This document shows, piece by piece, positions 61,327 to 64,000 of a stretch of 64,000 nt of DNA; positions within the stretch are counted from its first letter, which is position 1, and each line of letters begins with the position of its first letter. The DNA comes from Nocardia transvalensis (lineage in GTDB: Bacteria > Actinomycetota > Actinomycetes > Mycobacteriales > Mycobacteriaceae), in contig NZ_JADLQQ010000007.1 of the NCBI RefSeq assembly GCF_015477765.1, positions 62,001-126,000 of the forward strand, given 5' to 3'. A program made the position numbers and the translations under genes. The notes below the pieces were generated by a model. It had not been told where the DNA came from and made no database searches. It saw only the letters and a program-made list of their open reading frames with translations.

Positions 61327-64000
61327 ATGACCGCCGCCAAGACGTCCTTCGGCCACGGCGCCGTCGAGGACGTGCTGCCGCTGTCACCGCTGCAGGAAGG
61401 TTTCGTCTACCACGCCGGTCACGATCGTGACCGGCCCGGCATGTATGTGATGCAGCAGTCCTTCGTCATCGACGGACCGTTGCGCGTCGACGTGCTGGCC
61501 CGCAGCGCCGCCGCGTTGCTGCGCCGCCATCCGAATCTGCGCGTCGGCTTCCACACCGGAAACAACGGCCGGACCGTTCAGGTCGTACACCGAGAAGTAC
61601 ACGGCGCGTGGACGGTTCGGGACATGACCGGCCACTCGGATTCCGAGATCGACCGGGCCCTGCGCGAGGAGCGCATGCGCGGATTCGATCTCGGGCGCCC
61701 ACCGCTGCTGCGGTTCACCCTGATTTGCTGCGCCCCCGACCGGCATCGGCTGGTGATGACCAACCATCACGCGATCCTCGACGGCTGGTCGGTTCCCCTG
61801 CTCACCCGAGAACTGCTCGCCCTCTACGCCGCCGACGGCGATGACGCGTCGCTCGGGACGCCGCCCCGGTACCGCGACTACCTGGCCTGGTTGAACCGGC
61901 AGGATCCGGATGCGGCCCTGGACGCCTGGCGCACCGCCCTGGACGGGTTCGAGGAGCCCACGCTGCTGGTGGACCCGCACACCCGCCCCGCACCGGCGAC
62001 TCCGGTCTCGATGGACCGCGTGCTCACCCCGGTGCTGTCGGCCGCGCTGGCGCGGCTGGCGTCCACGTGCGCGGTCACCCTCAACACCGTAGTGCAGGCG
62101 GCGTGGGGAATCGCCCTGGCCCATCGGCTCGATCGCAGCGACGTGGTCACCGGGACAACCGTCATGGGTCGTCCGGCCGACCTACCGGGTGTGGACACGA
62201 TGATCGGTCTGTTCATCAACACCGTCCCCGCCCGGATCCGCCTCGATCCCGGCGAACCGGTCACCGCTCTGCTGACCCGGCTCCACACCGAGCAGACCCG
62301 CCTACAGAACAGCCAGCACGTGAGCCTGACCGATATTCAGCGGGCCACCGGATTCGACGCGCTGTTCGACACCGGCATGGTGTTCGAGAACCTGCCCTCC
62401 GATATGGGCGCACCCGCCACCGAGATCGGCGGTCTGCGCATCTCCGCCGAAGGCAGTGCGGGATACGATGAATCGCACTATCCACTCGGCCTGATCGCAG
62501 TTCCCGGCGAGCGTTTGCGCCTTCGGGTCAGTCACGATCCGGCCGTCGTCACCGAGTCCGAGGCGGCGCTGCTCCTGGATCGTCTGGAGCGCATCCTGCA
62601 GGGATTCGTGACCGATCCGGGGGTGCCCGTCGGTTCGCTGCCCAGCCTGCCGGACCGGCAACGCCGCGAGGTACTCTACACCCTCAACGACGCCCGAAAA
62701 GCCTATCCGCCCAGTGCATTTCACCGGCTGTTCGAGGACCGGGCGCGGCGCACCCCCCATGCCGTCGCGCTGGTCGGTGACGACCTGCACGGTCATCGAA
62801 CCGAACTGACCTACGCGGAACTCGATTCGCGAGCGACCGCACTGGCCGGTGTCCTCGCCGCGCGTGGGGTGGGGTCGGAGACGCTGGTCGCCCTCATGCT
62901 GCCGCGCTGTCTCGAGGTGCCGATCGCCATGCTGGCCGTGCATAAGGCCGGTGGCGCCTTCCTGCCGATCGATTGGCAGTACCCGGCCGAGCGGATCGAG
63001 TTCATGCTCCGCGATGCCGCGCCCGCGCTCGCGCTGGCCTGCGCGCGGACCGCCGCGTCGGTTCCCGTCCGGCTCCCGACCGTGCTCATCGACGATGACG
63101 AGATAGGGCGTACGCCAACGGCTTTCGCCGACCCGGGTGTGCATCCCGACCGTGCTGCCTACCTGATCTACACATCGGGCTCGACCGGCACCCCCAAGGG
63201 CGTCGTCGTCACTCACCGAGGGGCCGCCACCTTCGCCGCCGCTACCCGCGACCGGTTGTTTCTCGACCCGGGCAGCCGGGTCCTGCAATTCGCCTCACCC
63301 AGCTTCGACGGCATCATCGGTGAGATCGTGCCGACCCTGGCCACCGGGGCCACCCTGGTCATCGCGCCCGCGGATCTGGGCGCAGGCGAGGAGTTGCGGC
63401 AGTGGATCGCGCGACAGGGGATCACCCATGCCGTACTGCCGCCGGCCGTGGTCGCCGAGGCCGAGGAGCAGCGGTGGCCGTTGCGCACGCTCGCTCTGGT
63501 CGGTGACGCCTGCCCCCGGGAACTGGTGGATGAGTTGGCTTCTCGGCTGACTCTCGTCAACGGCTACGGCCCCACCGAGATGACGGTATCGGTGACGCAG
63601 AGCGCCCCACTGTGTGCGGATGCGCAGACACCGCCGATCGGTCGGCCGCTCGACGACGTGCGCGTCTATCTCCTCGACCGGTGGCTGCAACCGGTCGCTC
63701 GTGGCGAGATCGGCGAGGTGTACGCGGGCGGGCCGGGAATTGCCCGCGGCTATCACCGCCAGCCCGGCCGGACGGCCGCGCGCTTCGTGGCCGACCCGTA
63801 CGGCGATCCCGGCGAAAGGCTGTACCGCACGGGCGATCTTGCGCGCTGGCGGCCCGACGGCCAGCTGGAGTTCGTGGCCCGCGCCGACGGCCAGATCAAG
63901 ATCCGTGGCTTCCGCGTCGATCCGCGCGAGATCGAGGCCGTGCTCGTCACGCGCCCCGACGTCGAACGCGCCCTCATGGTGGCGGCCGATCGTGACGGCG
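61327..64000 (+). CDS. NRPS, C(DCL-type)-A-..., 3' end outside window
   Basis: Open from ATG 61327 to the window end (about 891 codons). The C domain starts 'VLPLSPLQEGFVYHAGH' with TNHHAILDGWS (His 147), DCL-like and matched to the upstream E domain. The A domain has TSGSTGTPKG (616), 'VNGYGPTEMTVSVT', 'YRTGDLARWRPDG' and 'IKIRGFRVDPREIE'; the PCP and later domains are outside. The pocket segment 'SPSFDGIIGEIVPTLATG' is atypical: Gly at the second code position and no Trp or aromatic at the third. The residue-7 substrate is unassigned. It begins two bases after the previous stop. Confidence 0.93.
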   Translation, partial: MTAAKTSFGHGAVEDVLPLSPLQEGFVYHAGHDRDRPGMYVMQQSFVIDGPLRVDVLARSAAALLRRHPNLRVGFHTGNNGRTVQVVHREVHGAWTVRDMTGHSDSEIDRALREERMRGFDLGRPPLLRFTLICCAPDRHRLVMTNHHAILDGWSVPLLTRELLALYAADGDDASLGTPPRYRDYLAWLNRQDPDAALDAWRTALDGFEEPTLLVDPHTRPAPATPVSMDRVLTPVLSAALARLASTCAVTLNTVVQAAWGIALAHRLDRSDVVTGTTVMGRPADLPGVDTMIGLFINTVPARIRLDPGEPVTALLTRLHTEQTRLQNSQHVSLTDIQRATGFDALFDTGMVFENLPSDMGAPATEIGGLRISAEGSAGYDESHYPLGLIAVPGERLRLRVSHDPAVVTESEAALLLDRLERILQGFVTDPGVPVGSLPSLPDRQRREVLYTLNDARKAYPPSAFHRLFEDRARRTPHAVALVGDDLHGHRTELTYAELDSRATALAGVLAARGVGSETLVALMLPRCLEVPIAMLAVHKAGGAFLPIDWQYPAERIEFMLRDAAPALALACARTAASVPVRLPTVLIDDDEIGRTPTAFADPGVHPDRAAYLIYTSGSTGTPKGVVVTHRGAATFAAATRDRLFLDPGSRVLQFASPSFDGIIGEIVPTLATGATLVIAPADLGAGEELRQWIARQGITHAVLPPAVVAEAEEQRWPLRTLALVGDACPRELVDELASRLTLVNGYGPTEMTVSVTQSAPLCADAQTPPIGRPLDDVRVYLLDRWLQPVARGEIGEVYAGGPGIARGYHRQPGRTAARFVADPYGDPGERLYRTGDLARWRPDGQLEFVARADGQIKIRGFRVDPREIEAVLVTRPDVERALMVAADRDG

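Overview
The window is high-GC actinobacterial DNA, most likely Nocardia or a close relative in the Mycobacteriales. The block ctaA / ABC ATPase-permease / mptB / sufR-B-D-C-S-U-T has the same gene order and orientation as M. tuberculosis Rv1456c-Rv1466 (recalled from memory, not searched). GTG starts, 4-base ATGA/GTGA overlaps, an MptB-type mannosyltransferase and a giant NRPS fit that group. No rRNA, CRISPR array or intact tRNA is visible.

Layout. 1-1303: a TetR regulator cut by the window edge, divergent from a SnoaL/NTF2-fold gene across a clear inverted-repeat operator, then a small FmdB zinc-ribbon gene. 1367-7665: ctaA, mug, an MHS-type MFS transporter, a drug-type ABC exporter and mptB. 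8071-14431: the complete SUF iron-sulfur operon under SufR, with a SufR-type operator overlapping the sufR start. 14526-18295: a secreted DUF4189 protein, a damaged 16S rRNA A1408-methyltransferase homologue, and a DUF6285-phosphotransferase-acyl-CoA dehydrogenase operon. 18314-21866: metQNI methionine importer plus a divergent second MetQ. 21873-24320: RDD membrane protein, GNAT acetyltransferase, Ku.

24321-38782 is an accessory region of low coding density. It begins with a degenerate tRNA-like sequence and holds scattered islets: a two-helix small membrane protein, an aldo/keto reductase with divergent TetR and three operator copies, a TetX-like flavin monooxygenase with divergent TetR, a PepSY lipoprotein and two small secreted proteins. 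Between them lie decayed fragments (ANTAR protein, two IS110-family transposases) and long stretches without a convincing gene.

38783-64000 is the left part of a nonribosomal peptide synthetase cluster. An MbtH-like gene diverges from a 5779-residue five-module NRPS (C-A-PCP x5, ending in E), followed by a one-module NRPS (C-A-PCP-E) and a third NRPS cut by the window end (C-A...). At least seven residues are encoded. Hand-read specificity codes suggest Thr at module 1, a branched aliphatic residue at 3, and Phe-like residues at 4 and 5, with D configuration at 5 and 6. I cannot match this to a known product from sequence alone.
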